Source of the DNA: a virus
DNA: 22,024 nt
Strand: one strand, 5' to 3'
Virus record (IMG/VR): IMGVR_UViG_3300025598_000199
Location: 1-22,024 of that record
This document shows, piece by piece, positions 1 to 7,674 of this stretch (within the stretch, counting starts at the first letter, position 1; every line of letters begins with the position of its first letter). The position numbers and the translations under genes were made by a program. The notes beneath the pieces are model-generated. The model was not told where the DNA came from. It saw nothing but the letters and a program-made list of their open reading frames with translations, and did not search any database.

Positions 1-194
1 CTCATCTGCCCTGTCGCAGGACTTGCAGGACGTTGTGCCGTTGTTCCCACTGGCAAATACAGCCCACCTGTTGTTGAGTCTGCATACGACAACACGCCAC
101 TAGCTGCCTGCACGTTCACAGACACGTTCGACGCTGTGTCAATAGGGTTGACCTCAACCGTACCGAGCGAGAAGGCTTTGAGTCGCAGTCCCAT
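1..194 (-). CDS. Tail fibre/appendage protein, N-terminal part (runs off the left edge)
   Basis: The reading frame opens with ATG at 194, sharing one base with the stop of the upstream fibre gene (TAATG), and stays open for 64 codons to the window edge. The start is chosen for that coupling; no strong Shine-Dalgarno sequence is visible. The visible protein is rich in small and hydroxyl residues and ends with LPVGTTAQRPASPATG. That matches the P-x-G-T-T-A-Q-R-P-x-S-P element common at the base of phage tail fibres and appendages, where it usually precedes an R-Y-N-T stretch and a trimeric shaft. A diverged form (VPIGSTAQR) occurs in the fibre gene at 852-2645. The adhesin or chaperone end lies outside the window. 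Fibre role is inferred from motif and position. Confidence 0.7.
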   Translation of the reverse strand, partial: MGLRLKAFSLGTVEVNPIDTASNVSVNVQAASGVLSYADSTTGGLYLPVGTTAQRPASPATGQM

Positions 195-817
195 TACACA
201 ATCGCCCAAACAGAGCCAGATGGAATCGTTACCACAATTCCAGAAGGAATCGTCATCGGGCCAACGCTGTTTGCGTTATATCCAGTCGGTAATGTATAAC
301 TTGCGTTTACTGTTGAATTATTCAACATTAAACCGTTTATTGCCATGAATGCTTGTGACTGTAATTCACCAGTGCTTGGCTTATACAAAAGGTTTGCATT
401 ACCAGTGTAAATAGTGGAAACGCTTCCACTCGTTGCTGAAGCAAACGTTGGATAAAGGTTTGATGCAGTTGCTGTGTCATTAGAAAGCGTTACACCACCT
501 GCTGGTGTCACCCAAGTTGGAGCGCCTGCACCATTTGATTGCAAATATTGTCCGCTCGTACCAGCAGCCGTAAACGAATATGCAGTACCTGTGCCATATG
601 GGATCGCTCCCGCAGTTGGTACAACAGAAGTGCTCGAGGCTCGAATAGCAAGAAGCTGAACAGTGCCTGCATTGTCTTTAAAGTACAGGCGACCATCTGT
701 ATAGTTCAACGCCAACTCAACACCCGACGTACTACTCGTCAAATTAGACGCAGAAGGTACGTTAGATGCGGTGTTGCTCCCGTACAGAAGAATTGGTGTG
801 TATCCGCTCTGTGCCAT
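194..817 (-). CDS. Tail fibre/appendage structural protein
   Basis: This 207-residue protein is low in charge and rich in Ser, Thr, Gly, Ala and Asn, typical of phage fibre shafts. Residues about 40-55 (NYTDGRLYFKDNAGTVQLLA) resemble a fibre element seen near N-termini of many appendage proteins. The stretch GTSGQYLQSNGAGAPTWV (about 85-102) is the G-Q-x-L-x-S-x-G-x-x-x-P-x-W motif found repeatedly in phage fibres; the C-terminal end of the upstream 597-residue protein has a relative of it. The ATG at 817 follows AGAGGG at good spacing. The gene sits between two other fibre-like genes and its stop overlaps the next start. It is probably a virion surface appendage; receptor specificity cannot be read. 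No enzymatic motif is visible. Confidence 0.65.
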   Translation of the reverse strand: MAQSGYTPILLYGSNTASNVPSASNLTSSTSGVELALNYTDGRLYFKDNAGTVQLLAIRASSTSVVPTAGAIPYGTGTAYSFTAAGTSGQYLQSNGAGAPTWVTPAGGVTLSNDTATASNLYPTFASATSGSVSTIYTGNANLLYKPSTGELQSQAFMAINGLMLNNSTVNASYTLPTGYNANSVGPMTIPSGIVVTIPSGSVWAIV

Positions 818-851
818 GTTTTTTCCCTCTAACTCATTTTATCTTTAACTA

Positions 852-2645
852 TTAAAAAGCTCCACCAGCAACGTTGCCCCATACAGGTGCTGCCGATGAA
901 CCTCCTGAAATTGCTACCTGACCCGCAACACCGAATCCAGTTGTTCCAGACAAAGCAGGTGTGGTGCCTAAATTCGTTGTGAATCCTAGCGCGCCAGATG
1001 CATTAATGACGTGTGAAGACTGCCCAGAAGTGCCATACGTTAAATAGGTTTTAAATCCATTACCAGAGCCAACCGAAATGTCGCCATCGTGACCTGAAAA
1101 ATAAATTCCATTATTGATTGAATAAAAATCGGCTGGTGTTGAGGCGCTAAACGTTGAGCTGTTCATACCAAACTCGCCGTAATACGATGAGTCTGTGCCT
1201 AAATTGTTTGAAATAACGTAATTGGCAGATGCCCCTGCGCTATTGCTTTGATTTTGAATCAATAACTGATTGTATGAATTTGCAGTTGTTGAACCAAAAG
1301 ATGCGATCGTGTTTGCTGCGTTAAAGCTCAGCACTGGCGTAGTATTGGTAACAGAATTACCGCTAAGCACTGTGAAGTCACCTGTCGAGCGAGTCGTTGC
1401 CCCTACAGAAGTTCCGTTGATCGTGCCACCCGTGATCGCCACGGCATTGGCATTTTGCGTGGACATGGTGCCTAAGCCCGACACCTGGCTATTGCTAATT
1501 GCAATTGCAGTCGTTGCGGCAGCAGTAAGTTGACCTTGCCCATTGACTGTAAAGGTTGCCACGCTCGATGCAGAGCCGTAGGCTGCTGCCGTCACTGTGG
1601 TGTTTGCAATTGCAATTGTTACTGCGGTCGAGCCGTTGTAACTCGTGCCTGAGAGCCCTGTGCCGATCGTAAGCGCATTAGAAGCAGTAGCAGTCACCGT
1701 AGTAGAACCACCAAGGCTGACTGCATTCCCGTTAATCGTGATTGTGCTATTTGAAAGCGATGCGTTAGCAATGTTGCTTAATGTATTACTTGCGCCGCTA
1801 ATCGTTTTGTTAGTCAGCGTTTGGGTGCCAGTTAACGTAACTACCGTCGAATCAATTGAAATGGTGCCTGTCGTGGTGATCGGGCCACCCGTTAACCCCG
1901 TTCCAGTCGAGATGGAAGTAACCCCTGCGCCACCACCTGTTGTAAATGGTGTCCAAGCTCCTGCTGTATAGCCTTCAAACAGACCCGTATCAGAGTTGTA
2001 CCTAAAGGCACCATTACCGCCTGAGCGTTGCGCTGTTGACCCAATTGGAACCGTTACCGATGCATTGCCGGGTAATATTGGATTGTTTGCCAAGCTAAAC
2101 GTTGGCGCGCCAGCACCCGCATTACCGTTGGTCACAACGATTTGATTAGATGTGCCGCCTAGAGTCGTTTGGGTAAACGTAGATCCGTTAACAATAACTA
2201 GACCAATTCCAGACAGGCTTGCAACGTTTTGTAAATTGGTGTTCAAACCAATTAAAGGATTGCCCGTCGTACCATTTGCATTGGCGATCGTCATACCAGC
2301 GCCAACAGTTAACTGAACATTGGTAACGGTCGACGCGCTGTTTTTAACAATAAATCCTTGGCTCGCAGCATTCAAACTCGCCGCGGTACCTGTCAGATTA
2401 ATTGCCAATGAATTACCAGCGCCATTATCGGTAAGCGAAATACCTGCCGTTCCAGATAGATAACGACCTTGATTAAGTCCAGCAGCTGAACCTACTGTCA
2501 AAAATGGATAATTCAACGCACCCGCGCCTGCAATAGCAGACGTAGTTGTTTGTACCGTCACGCCGTTTTGTACGACTGGAACCGATTCCAGTCCTGTCAA
2601 AGCCGACGCGGTGGGTAACTGCAATATGGTGACTTGTCCGCTCAT
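852..2645 (-). CDS. Tail fibre protein
   Basis: This 597-residue, Ser/Thr/Gly/Asn-rich protein has many hallmarks of phage tail fibres. Residues 198-225 carry VPIGSTAQR followed by FRYNSDTGLFEGY, a widespread fibre element. Residues about 240-265 hold STGTGLTGGPITTTGTI, and 271-282 hold LTGTQTLTNKTI, a recurrent fibre-shaft motif. Residues about 330-425 repeat short beta-rich units around NGQGQLTAA and a GTINGT turn. A less repetitive section at about 430-545, with more Tyr, Phe and Asn, could be the receptor-binding or trimer-forming head. The end carries GQVAISGGSSAAPVWG, echoing the neighbouring fibre gene. The start is ATG 2645, one base after the upstream stop, with a weak ribosome site, so coupling is likely. 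No peptidase or lyase motif was recognised. Confidence 0.8.
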   Translation of the reverse strand: MSGQVTILQLPTASALTGLESVPVVQNGVTVQTTTSAIAGAGALNYPFLTVGSAAGLNQGRYLSGTAGISLTDNGAGNSLAINLTGTAASLNAASQGFIVKNSASTVTNVQLTVGAGMTIANANGTTGNPLIGLNTNLQNVASLSGIGLVIVNGSTFTQTTLGGTSNQIVVTNGNAGAGAPTFSLANNPILPGNASVTVPIGSTAQRSGGNGAFRYNSDTGLFEGYTAGAWTPFTTGGGAGVTSISTGTGLTGGPITTTGTISIDSTVVTLTGTQTLTNKTISGASNTLSNIANASLSNSTITINGNAVSLGGSTTVTATASNALTIGTGLSGTSYNGSTAVTIAIANTTVTAAAYGSASSVATFTVNGQGQLTAAATTAIAISNSQVSGLGTMSTQNANAVAITGGTINGTSVGATTRSTGDFTVLSGNSVTNTTPVLSFNAANTIASFGSTTANSYNQLLIQNQSNSAGASANYVISNNLGTDSSYYGEFGMNSSTFSASTPADFYSINNGIYFSGHDGDISVGSGNGFKTYLTYGTSGQSSHVINASGALGFTTNLGTTPALSGTTGFGVAGQVAISGGSSAAPVWGNVAGGAF

Positions 2646-2646
2646 A

Positions 2647-3033
2647 TTATTGGCTCGTAGGAATATTCGGAACAGGTGTAATGATGTCTGTATTACCGTT
2701 GGTGCTTGGAACTGTCGTGCCGTTCTCTGTACTGATGTAAATCTGCGTTTGGTCGCTACCTGGGATCTCAGTACCCGTAGGCGTAATCACCAAGCCATCA
2801 TCATTTGCCGCAACATTGACATCAGGACGCGGAAATTGCAATGCAATACGTTCTGTCTGTCGTGCTGGTAAGCGGTATGGATCTTTTTGATCCGCACAAC
2901 CTTGCTGACAAACTTTTAAACCAGGGAAGTTAGGATCGGGTTGCGCTTCAATAATAGCTCTCTTCATCTTGCATCGATCACAGATGAAGATTGCTATTAG
3001 CGTATTACCCCGAGTGTCTAACCATTTAGGCAT
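2647..3033 (-). CDS. Small zinc-ribbon-like phage protein, probable virion or assembly component
   Basis: This 128-residue protein has four cysteines as two pairs, C18-x2-C21 and C42-x3-C46, which could bind one zinc ion as a ribbon. The pair spacing is separated by about 20 residues, as in zinc ribbons. After it comes DPYRLPARQTE, a conserved signature I associate with a family of uncharacterised phage proteins encoded between neck and tail-fibre genes. The C-terminal third is Pro/Thr/Asn-rich and low complexity. Its ATG shares a base with the adaptor stop (TAATG) and there is no clear Shine-Dalgarno, so translation is probably coupled to the adaptor. A neck or fibre-attachment role is inferred only from neighbours. 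Confidence 0.6.
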   Translation of the reverse strand: MPKWLDTRGNTLIAIFICDRCKMKRAIIEAQPDPNFPGLKVCQQGCADQKDPYRLPARQTERIALQFPRPDVNVAANDDGLVITPTGTEIPGSDQTQIYISTENGTTVPSTNGNTDIITPVPNIPTSQ

Positions 3034-4106
3034 TATTTTGTATATACCGAAATATTTGGGCTGAAATAGATTGGCGATTTATCGCGCTCTTCATTCTCAG
3101 CCATCAAGAAATACTTCTCTGCTTGAGCTTCCAAATAACTAATTCTTTGCAATTGCACAGATGGCAAAATCATGCTCATCTGATGACCGAGCAAAAATTG
3201 GATTGCTTGATTCCAACGTTGTGGTATCTCCAACTGTCCGCTCAGATCACCAACGTCCTGAATTTGACGCGAATACCAAATGGTCATCTGCACAAAAGCA
3301 TTTGATGGCGTAGGCCACAACGTGATTTGTGATTGCGGAATTTGGCGATTAAACCAGTATTGATATGGTTGATTTGCCGTAAAATTCTTGTTTGGCAAAT
3401 TCGTATAATCATCTCGATTCAATCGAGCCATTGTAATTTCAGTGGAATTGTTTCCAAAATACAATTCGTAAAGAGCCAGCGTCGTCCCGCCAAAAGCTTG
3501 CATTCTGTAATACGGGACGTTTGCGCCAGGATCAATATTGCTAAATACCCACTGACCGTTTTTTACCGCAACGTTAGTACCTGTATACAGCGTTGTCCAT
3601 GTCGTTCCATCGGGCGAGCTTTGCAGGTAATAATTCCATACTGCTGAACCATTGTTTGCAATGTATGGCATGAATCCAATAGAACCAATGTACAAAGGAT
3701 TGCTGGTTCCGTAAAAAACGGAATAGCTTCCATTGGCAACGGTCATTTGGTTGTAAGTCGAAGTGTTGCTATCGTAAATATTAGATACGCCGCTTCCATC
3801 ACTTGCACTATAAGACCCGTTCTGGCGCGTCATAGTGCGGTATAGCGCATTTAAAACGTCAACACCACCCAAAGGTAGGGCATACTCAAATTGATTGGGC
3901 TGGAGCCCATATACTTGTTCACTGATTGCCCAGTAATTAATTCCTTGGTTAATCAGGTTACTGAGAACAAAAAACAAAGCTTGTTTCGAGGCTTGAACTT
4001 GTTCGACCGTGAGCTCTTCCGCAAGCTTGCCCGATAGACGAGCGCCCTGGTCGATAAAGTTCTGAACGGTGACAACCGTTTGTCCAACCGTGCCGCTGTA
4101 AGCCAT
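3033..4106 (-). CDS. Head-to-tail adaptor-like protein with an inserted discoidin-like domain
   Basis: The 357-residue protein looks like two halves of one helical adaptor separated by an insertion. Residues 1-95 (helical, with NFIDQGARLSGKLAEELTVE and a NQFEYALPLGGVDVLNALYR segment) and 220-357 (LWPTPSNAF, EIPQRWNQAIQFLLGHQ, ending AENEERDKSPIYFSPNIS) resemble proteins that sit below the portal and are often compared with P22 gp4-type head completion factors. Residues about 97-219 are beta-rich and contain YYLQSSPDGTTWTTLYTG and YYRMQAFGGTTLALYELYFG, the pattern of F5/8 type C (discoidin, galactose-binding-like) domains. The start follows AAAGGG and lies two bases after the upstream stop. 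The adaptor role is from family resemblance; the carbohydrate-binding idea is inference. Confidence 0.65.
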   Translation of the reverse strand: MAYSGTVGQTVVTVQNFIDQGARLSGKLAEELTVEQVQASKQALFFVLSNLINQGINYWAISEQVYGLQPNQFEYALPLGGVDVLNALYRTMTRQNGSYSASDGSGVSNIYDSNTSTYNQMTVANGSYSVFYGTSNPLYIGSIGFMPYIANNGSAVWNYYLQSSPDGTTWTTLYTGTNVAVKNGQWVFSNIDPGANVPYYRMQAFGGTTLALYELYFGNNSTEITMARLNRDDYTNLPNKNFTANQPYQYWFNRQIPQSQITLWPTPSNAFVQMTIWYSRQIQDVGDLSGQLEIPQRWNQAIQFLLGHQMSMILPSVQLQRISYLEAQAEKYFLMAENEERDKSPIYFSPNISVYTK

Positions 4107-4108
4107 GC

Positions 4109-4423
4109 TTAAAACCCTTTATGTTTTGGATTTTTGTGCTCGCCACTGGTAATTTTGCAATCATCTAAATCAATTTTTCCGCCTGATTTCATACGACGTT
4201 TGCCTGTTGAATCCAAAATATGATGGTTATACCCACCATACTCATTGTCACGTTTGTCACGCGAGCGTCGCGCACCTTGTAAAGTACCTGCCTTACCGAC
4301 AGTCTCACCCGTGCGTTTACTGATTATTGAAAAAGGAGCGCCTTCGTTCTTGTCTTTTTCTTTGTTGTAAACAGGAGCATCTGACTCTGCTTGGTACCAA
4401 TCGACATTAGGTTTGACTGCCAT
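4109..4423 (-). CDS. Small basic protein of unknown function
   Basis: I do not recognise this 104-residue protein. It is very polar, with many Lys, Arg, Asp and Glu and no hydrophobic segment. A central part reads SIISKRTGETVGKAGTLQGA, which could be a short beta hairpin plus helix, followed by an RRSRDKRD basic run. The C-terminal third has K-S-G-G-K-I, one of the basic Gly-Gly motifs scattered in this cluster, and one cysteine. Two adjacent ATGs exist (4426 and 4423); the second is chosen because GGAG lies six bases upstream rather than three. Position between the DUF6321-type gene and the adaptor suggests a minor virion or assembly component, but nothing in the sequence proves it. Confidence 0.6.
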   Translation of the reverse strand: MAVKPNVDWYQAESDAPVYNKEKDKNEGAPFSIISKRTGETVGKAGTLQGARRSRDKRDNEYGGYNHHILDSTGKRRMKSGGKIDLDDCKITSGEHKNPKHKGF

Positions 4424-4435
4424 CATTTACTCCAA

Positions 4436-4957
4436 TTACCAGCCGGGACATTTCCAACGTTTTAATGATGCTTTTGCCCTTGGAGCATCACCACTTGCAT
4501 GTTTAACAACACCTGACATTCTCGCGCAAAAACTGTCTTTGCGCGAACCGCCTTCAGGTTGTGGTGCCTTCAAGTGCGATCCTGTTTCTCGATTGTATTT
4601 TGCTCGACCTTTTTCTGTAAGTCCTGCCCCTTGTTCTGTAGGTTTTTTCTCACCTCGCCCAACAGCGAGAGAAACTCCACCATCTTTCTTGCGAACAGTT
4701 TTAGCAGATTCCACAAAAGCTTGAGCACTGGGAGCGCCCTTGCTGCCAGGCTTGCGCATATGTTCTTTAGATCCATGTTTAATCCTTTCTTGCTTTGCGT
4801 GGATATTGGCATAAAGACCGCCGCCAGACTTAAATTTCTCGCCTGTATCGGCATGCACAAATTCTTTACCAACTTTTTGCGGAACACCACCCACACCACC
4901 TTTGGTATGGGCAGCTGCTTCCATCAATCTATGTTGAGCGGGTGATTTACTTGGCAT
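4436..4957 (-). CDS. DUF6321-like phage protein
   Basis: This 173-residue basic protein has two recognisable ends. The N-terminus (KSPAQHRLMEAAAH, then GGVGGVPQKVGKEFVHAD, about residues 4-36) matches a short motif often seen at the start of small phage structural-cluster proteins. The C-terminal part (about 112-173: GLTEKGRAKYNRETGSHLKAP, then SRKDSFCARMSG and the end RWKCPGW with C144 and C170) matches what I remember of the DUF6321 family, whose function is unknown. Between them are two basic Gly-Gly motifs (K-F-K-S-G-G and K-K-D-G-G-V). The gene starts two bases after the stop of the 888-residue gene and has only a weak AGG-type ribosome site, so coupling is likely. Overlapping frames on both strands are shadows. 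Confidence 0.65.
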   Translation of the reverse strand: MPSKSPAQHRLMEAAAHTKGGVGGVPQKVGKEFVHADTGEKFKSGGGLYANIHAKQERIKHGSKEHMRKPGSKGAPSAQAFVESAKTVRKKDGGVSLAVGRGEKKPTEQGAGLTEKGRAKYNRETGSHLKAPQPEGGSRKDSFCARMSGVVKHASGDAPRAKASLKRWKCPGW

Positions 4958-4959
4958 GA

Positions 4960-7626
4960 TTAAGCCTGCGATTCTTGCCAGCTCAAACGAGCCAGTATGG
5001 TGGAAGCGGTTGCAGCAGTATTGGTTGCGACAACATACAAGATGTCTGGGCCATCAGGATATTGTCCCGCATAACTTGTTGGCACCGTGTTTGTTAAACC
5101 GCCGCCTAAGATTGCGTTTCCAATACCTGCCACAGAAGTCAGATCCAAAGTCGTTTGACCTGAGCTATTTGTGAAAGCCGCTGCAATTGATTCACCACCC
5201 GTAAACGTTGCAGTGGTTGATGTTTGTGAAGCCACCTGGACAATAGAGCTCGTGACCGTATTGTTTTGAGTAGGCGAAGCAAACGAAGTCCAACTTGGCG
5301 AGCCACCGTTGGTGTACCCGTTCAGATTTAACTGAATCAGAAAAGTGCCGGAAGTCACCACGCCCAACTCGCGCAGTTGTAGCTGCAAACGATTGATAAC
5401 TTCTTTGTTTCCGAGTATGCCCGTTTGACCGTTATCAACCGAAGGCGCTACGCGAATTGCCAAGATAGGCACTGTTGAATTTCCAGGGACGTTTACAGCA
5501 GAAGTTGTACCGTAGTTATAAATCAACGATACGTCTTGACTAAACCCGCCGTCCATCACAACCGACGAACCCCAATGCGAGATAACCGCTACTGAATCAG
5601 GGGGTGCATACTCAATTGACACTGGTGGAATAGCATTAGAAGCTGGGAATGCCGCGGTAAATGCCGAAGCAACACCGCCGCCCGTTGCGCCACGAGTGCA
5701 ACCTGTGAACTGGTCGTATGCCAAACCCGACTGCGCTGCTGTGGTAATGCCTGTGTAGGTAATGTACTCGATGACACCACCACTCGCCGCTGCGGTAACC
5801 TTGAGCGTACCGCCTGCAGGGTTAAACCCAGCCGAGCTGACTACTGGAATCGTAGTGACGCCACTTGTGATTGAGGCGTATAAATTGGTGATTGCCCCCT
5901 GACCGTTTGACTCATAACGCGAAGGTAAATTACCTGAGCGCATGTAGGCTTGGTATTGAATGTTATTGCTTTGGAAAGCATAAACGTACGCAATAGCGCC
6001 ACCTGTGGTGCGCAAACCAAAACGTGCAACACCTGCACCGTACCATGAGTAGTCAATAAACCACATTTGGTTCTTGGTAAGGTCGAGCGTGTAACCCGAT
6101 GGGCCAGTCCCATCTAAAGGGTCATACCATTGAGATTGTGGTATTTTTTGGTCGATGGTTTTTGATACAAGAGCATTTGCAATTGTTTGCCCACGATATT
6201 CTGGGCTGATAAAAAGCGAAGTATCGCTTGCAACACTCATCACCCGGTATGACTGACCGCGGATTACAAGGTAGTCGCCTGGACTCACTTGATTAGTAAA
6301 CACAGTACCAGTTCCGGTAACAGTACCATTACCTTGAGTGACTGACACCGTACCGCTCAATTGATTTACTGAATTGCGCCAAACCGCATACATTGTTTGT
6401 CCATCAAATTGAAAGAACAAACCATTTTGTGCATCGAAGAATCCAAGTTTATTGCTTGATCCATACCAAGAATAAGGGCTAACGCTTACTGGCAAACCAG
6501 TGCTAGTAAGCGCAGGGCTTGAGCTCGGGATAATTCCATTTGCCGTTACATAAGTAAGTGTTGTGGCTGACGGTACAGAAGCCACTTTAAAAATACCGTT
6601 GTAAGCCGCTACCGAGGCTGTTGTAACTTGAATAAAAGAATTGACTGTCATGTTGTGCGCCCAACGGGTCGTCACAGTCACAGTTGTATTTGACCCGTTA
6701 TTTGTTACCGAAGTCACAAATAAACGTGGTTTCATGATCGAACCAGTCGAAAATTGAATACCTTTTCCAGACTGGTAGCGGAAATAACGCCGCGTCTGGC
6801 GCATCATTTGCTGATTTGGTACCGCAGAACCAGCAGTAAAGTTGACCGAGCCATCATAAGCTCGAGTCTCAACATAACCAGATGGACGTGCATAAACGTT
6901 AGTTTGTACGTTACCGCTTGACCCCGAAGTGGTAACGGTTCCAGACGCGCCTGTTGTCGCAATCGTAAATTGTGTTGAGGTTGGGACGGTGGCAACTACC
7001 CAAGCACCATTGACACCCGTGCCGCCTGTTGTGCCAACAATGAAAACCAAAGAACTTACAGACAGACCATGTGGAAATGCAGTATTAACTGTAATTGCAG
7101 TGCCGCTAGTCACAATCGCTGTAGTGCTTGCAGCCGCAACCGCAAAACCCGCATTGGTATAAAAATTCCCTGCATAAACGTAAGTAGCAGCAGCGTTGTA
7201 TTGGTTACCAGTGGCAACCACGTTGGTAGTGACAATCGTAAATGAAGTACCGCCAGTAGAGGCCGTGACGTACCACCAGCCGTTTGCGTTGGTATCCAGG
7301 CAATCCTCTAAGAACACAGGAGTTCCAATAGCAACCGTAGCGGTTGTTGAAACTACTACCGTGGTCGTGCCGTTGCCTGTGACAGCAGTAACGGGGATAG
7401 GTGCGTTTTGGTTGTACCAGCAGGACTGACGATTGTTCTCAAGGTCGAGCTGCTCCCACTTGCTCGGCTGCTGACCATACTCGAAGTCTGTATCAATCAG
7501 CGATTGTGGAGTAGACACCCGCAACTTATCAACAGGATCATACGCTGCAGAGCGTTGCGCTTGTTGAATTCGTAACTGATTATCCGAGTTGGATGTCGGG
7601 CCTGTATAAACGGACAATTCTGACAT
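4960..7626 (-). CDS. Large modular virion structural protein
   Basis: The 888-residue protein begins with a family signature at about 30-60 (DKLRVSTPQSLIDTDFEYG), and later YFRYQSGKGIQFSTGS, FIDYSWYGAGVARFGLRT and AYMRSGNLPSRYE. I associate this set with structural proteins of marine T4-like cyanophages and related phages. Into that backbone are inserted beta-rich modules: three similar to E1_FCCH-type units (about 77-138, 168-227, 304-365), each ending N-G-x-(W/F)-x-V-x-x-V/T-x-x-T-x-(F/L)-T; one GTVSVTQGNGTVTGTGTVF unit (about 423-490); and one SAGFNPAGGTLKV...FTGCTRGATG unit (about 584-660). No catalytic motif is visible. ATG 7626 follows AAAGGA. It probably forms part of the tail, baseplate or head surface; the exact site is unknown. 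Confidence 0.75.
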   Translation of the reverse strand: MSELSVYTGPTSNSDNQLRIQQAQRSAAYDPVDKLRVSTPQSLIDTDFEYGQQPSKWEQLDLENNRQSCWYNQNAPIPVTAVTGNGTTTVVVSTTATVAIGTPVFLEDCLDTNANGWWYVTASTGGTSFTIVTTNVVATGNQYNAAATYVYAGNFYTNAGFAVAAASTTAIVTSGTAITVNTAFPHGLSVSSLVFIVGTTGGTGVNGAWVVATVPTSTQFTIATTGASGTVTTSGSSGNVQTNVYARPSGYVETRAYDGSVNFTAGSAVPNQQMMRQTRRYFRYQSGKGIQFSTGSIMKPRLFVTSVTNNGSNTTVTVTTRWAHNMTVNSFIQVTTASVAAYNGIFKVASVPSATTLTYVTANGIIPSSSPALTSTGLPVSVSPYSWYGSSNKLGFFDAQNGLFFQFDGQTMYAVWRNSVNQLSGTVSVTQGNGTVTGTGTVFTNQVSPGDYLVIRGQSYRVMSVASDTSLFISPEYRGQTIANALVSKTIDQKIPQSQWYDPLDGTGPSGYTLDLTKNQMWFIDYSWYGAGVARFGLRTTGGAIAYVYAFQSNNIQYQAYMRSGNLPSRYESNGQGAITNLYASITSGVTTIPVVSSAGFNPAGGTLKVTAAASGGVIEYITYTGITTAAQSGLAYDQFTGCTRGATGGGVASAFTAAFPASNAIPPVSIEYAPPDSVAVISHWGSSVVMDGGFSQDVSLIYNYGTTSAVNVPGNSTVPILAIRVAPSVDNGQTGILGNKEVINRLQLQLRELGVVTSGTFLIQLNLNGYTNGGSPSWTSFASPTQNNTVTSSIVQVASQTSTTATFTGGESIAAAFTNSSGQTTLDLTSVAGIGNAILGGGLTNTVPTSYAGQYPDGPDILYVVATNTAATASTILARLSWQESQA
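5647..7398 (-). repeat. Array of inserted beta modules encoded within the 888-residue structural gene
   Basis: The segment encodes five small beta modules interrupting the conserved backbone. Three (DNA about 7213-7398, 6946-7125 and 6532-6717) are diverged copies of one another, each about 60 residues, with a Thr/Val-rich strand, a G-x-x-V turn, an N-G-x-W/F/A tract and a final T-x-F/L-T strand. Two others, about 6157-6366 and 5647-5877, belong to different module types that are common in phage structural proteins. The similarity is at protein level; DNA identity is low by eye, so the copies are old or independently acquired. Boundaries are approximate. Confidence 0.55.
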
Positions 7627-7645
7627 TATTCTTTCCTTTGAAAGG

Positions 7646-7665
7646 AGGGGAGCCGTAGCCCCCCT
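7646..7665 (-). promoter_or_regulatory. Intercistronic hairpin with a C(UACG)G tetraloop
   Basis: Read on the minus strand the 20 bases AGGGGGGCTACGGCTCCCCT fold into an 8-pair stem (one G-U pair) closed by a UACG loop with C-G closing pair, the exceptionally stable UNCG type. It lies nine bases after the stop of the repeat-protein gene and 19 bases before the 888-residue gene. No run of T follows, so it is not a standard intrinsic terminator. mRNA processing, 3'-end protection or translational insulation are more likely. The fold is directly readable; the role is inferred. Confidence 0.6.
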
Positions 7666-7674
7666 GACCTATTA

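Noticed and set aside
1645-1971. Plus-strand open frame of about 108 codons within the fibre gene
   Set aside because: It lies wholly opposite a convincing fibre gene; low-complexity Thr/Val codons make the opposite strand open by chance. It has no ribosome site and no homology I recognise.
4413-4945. Two plus-strand frames and one alternative minus frame over the DUF6321-type gene
   Set aside because: The 4436-4957 minus frame has clear family motifs; the others read as Cys/Phe-rich or random sequence without start signals.
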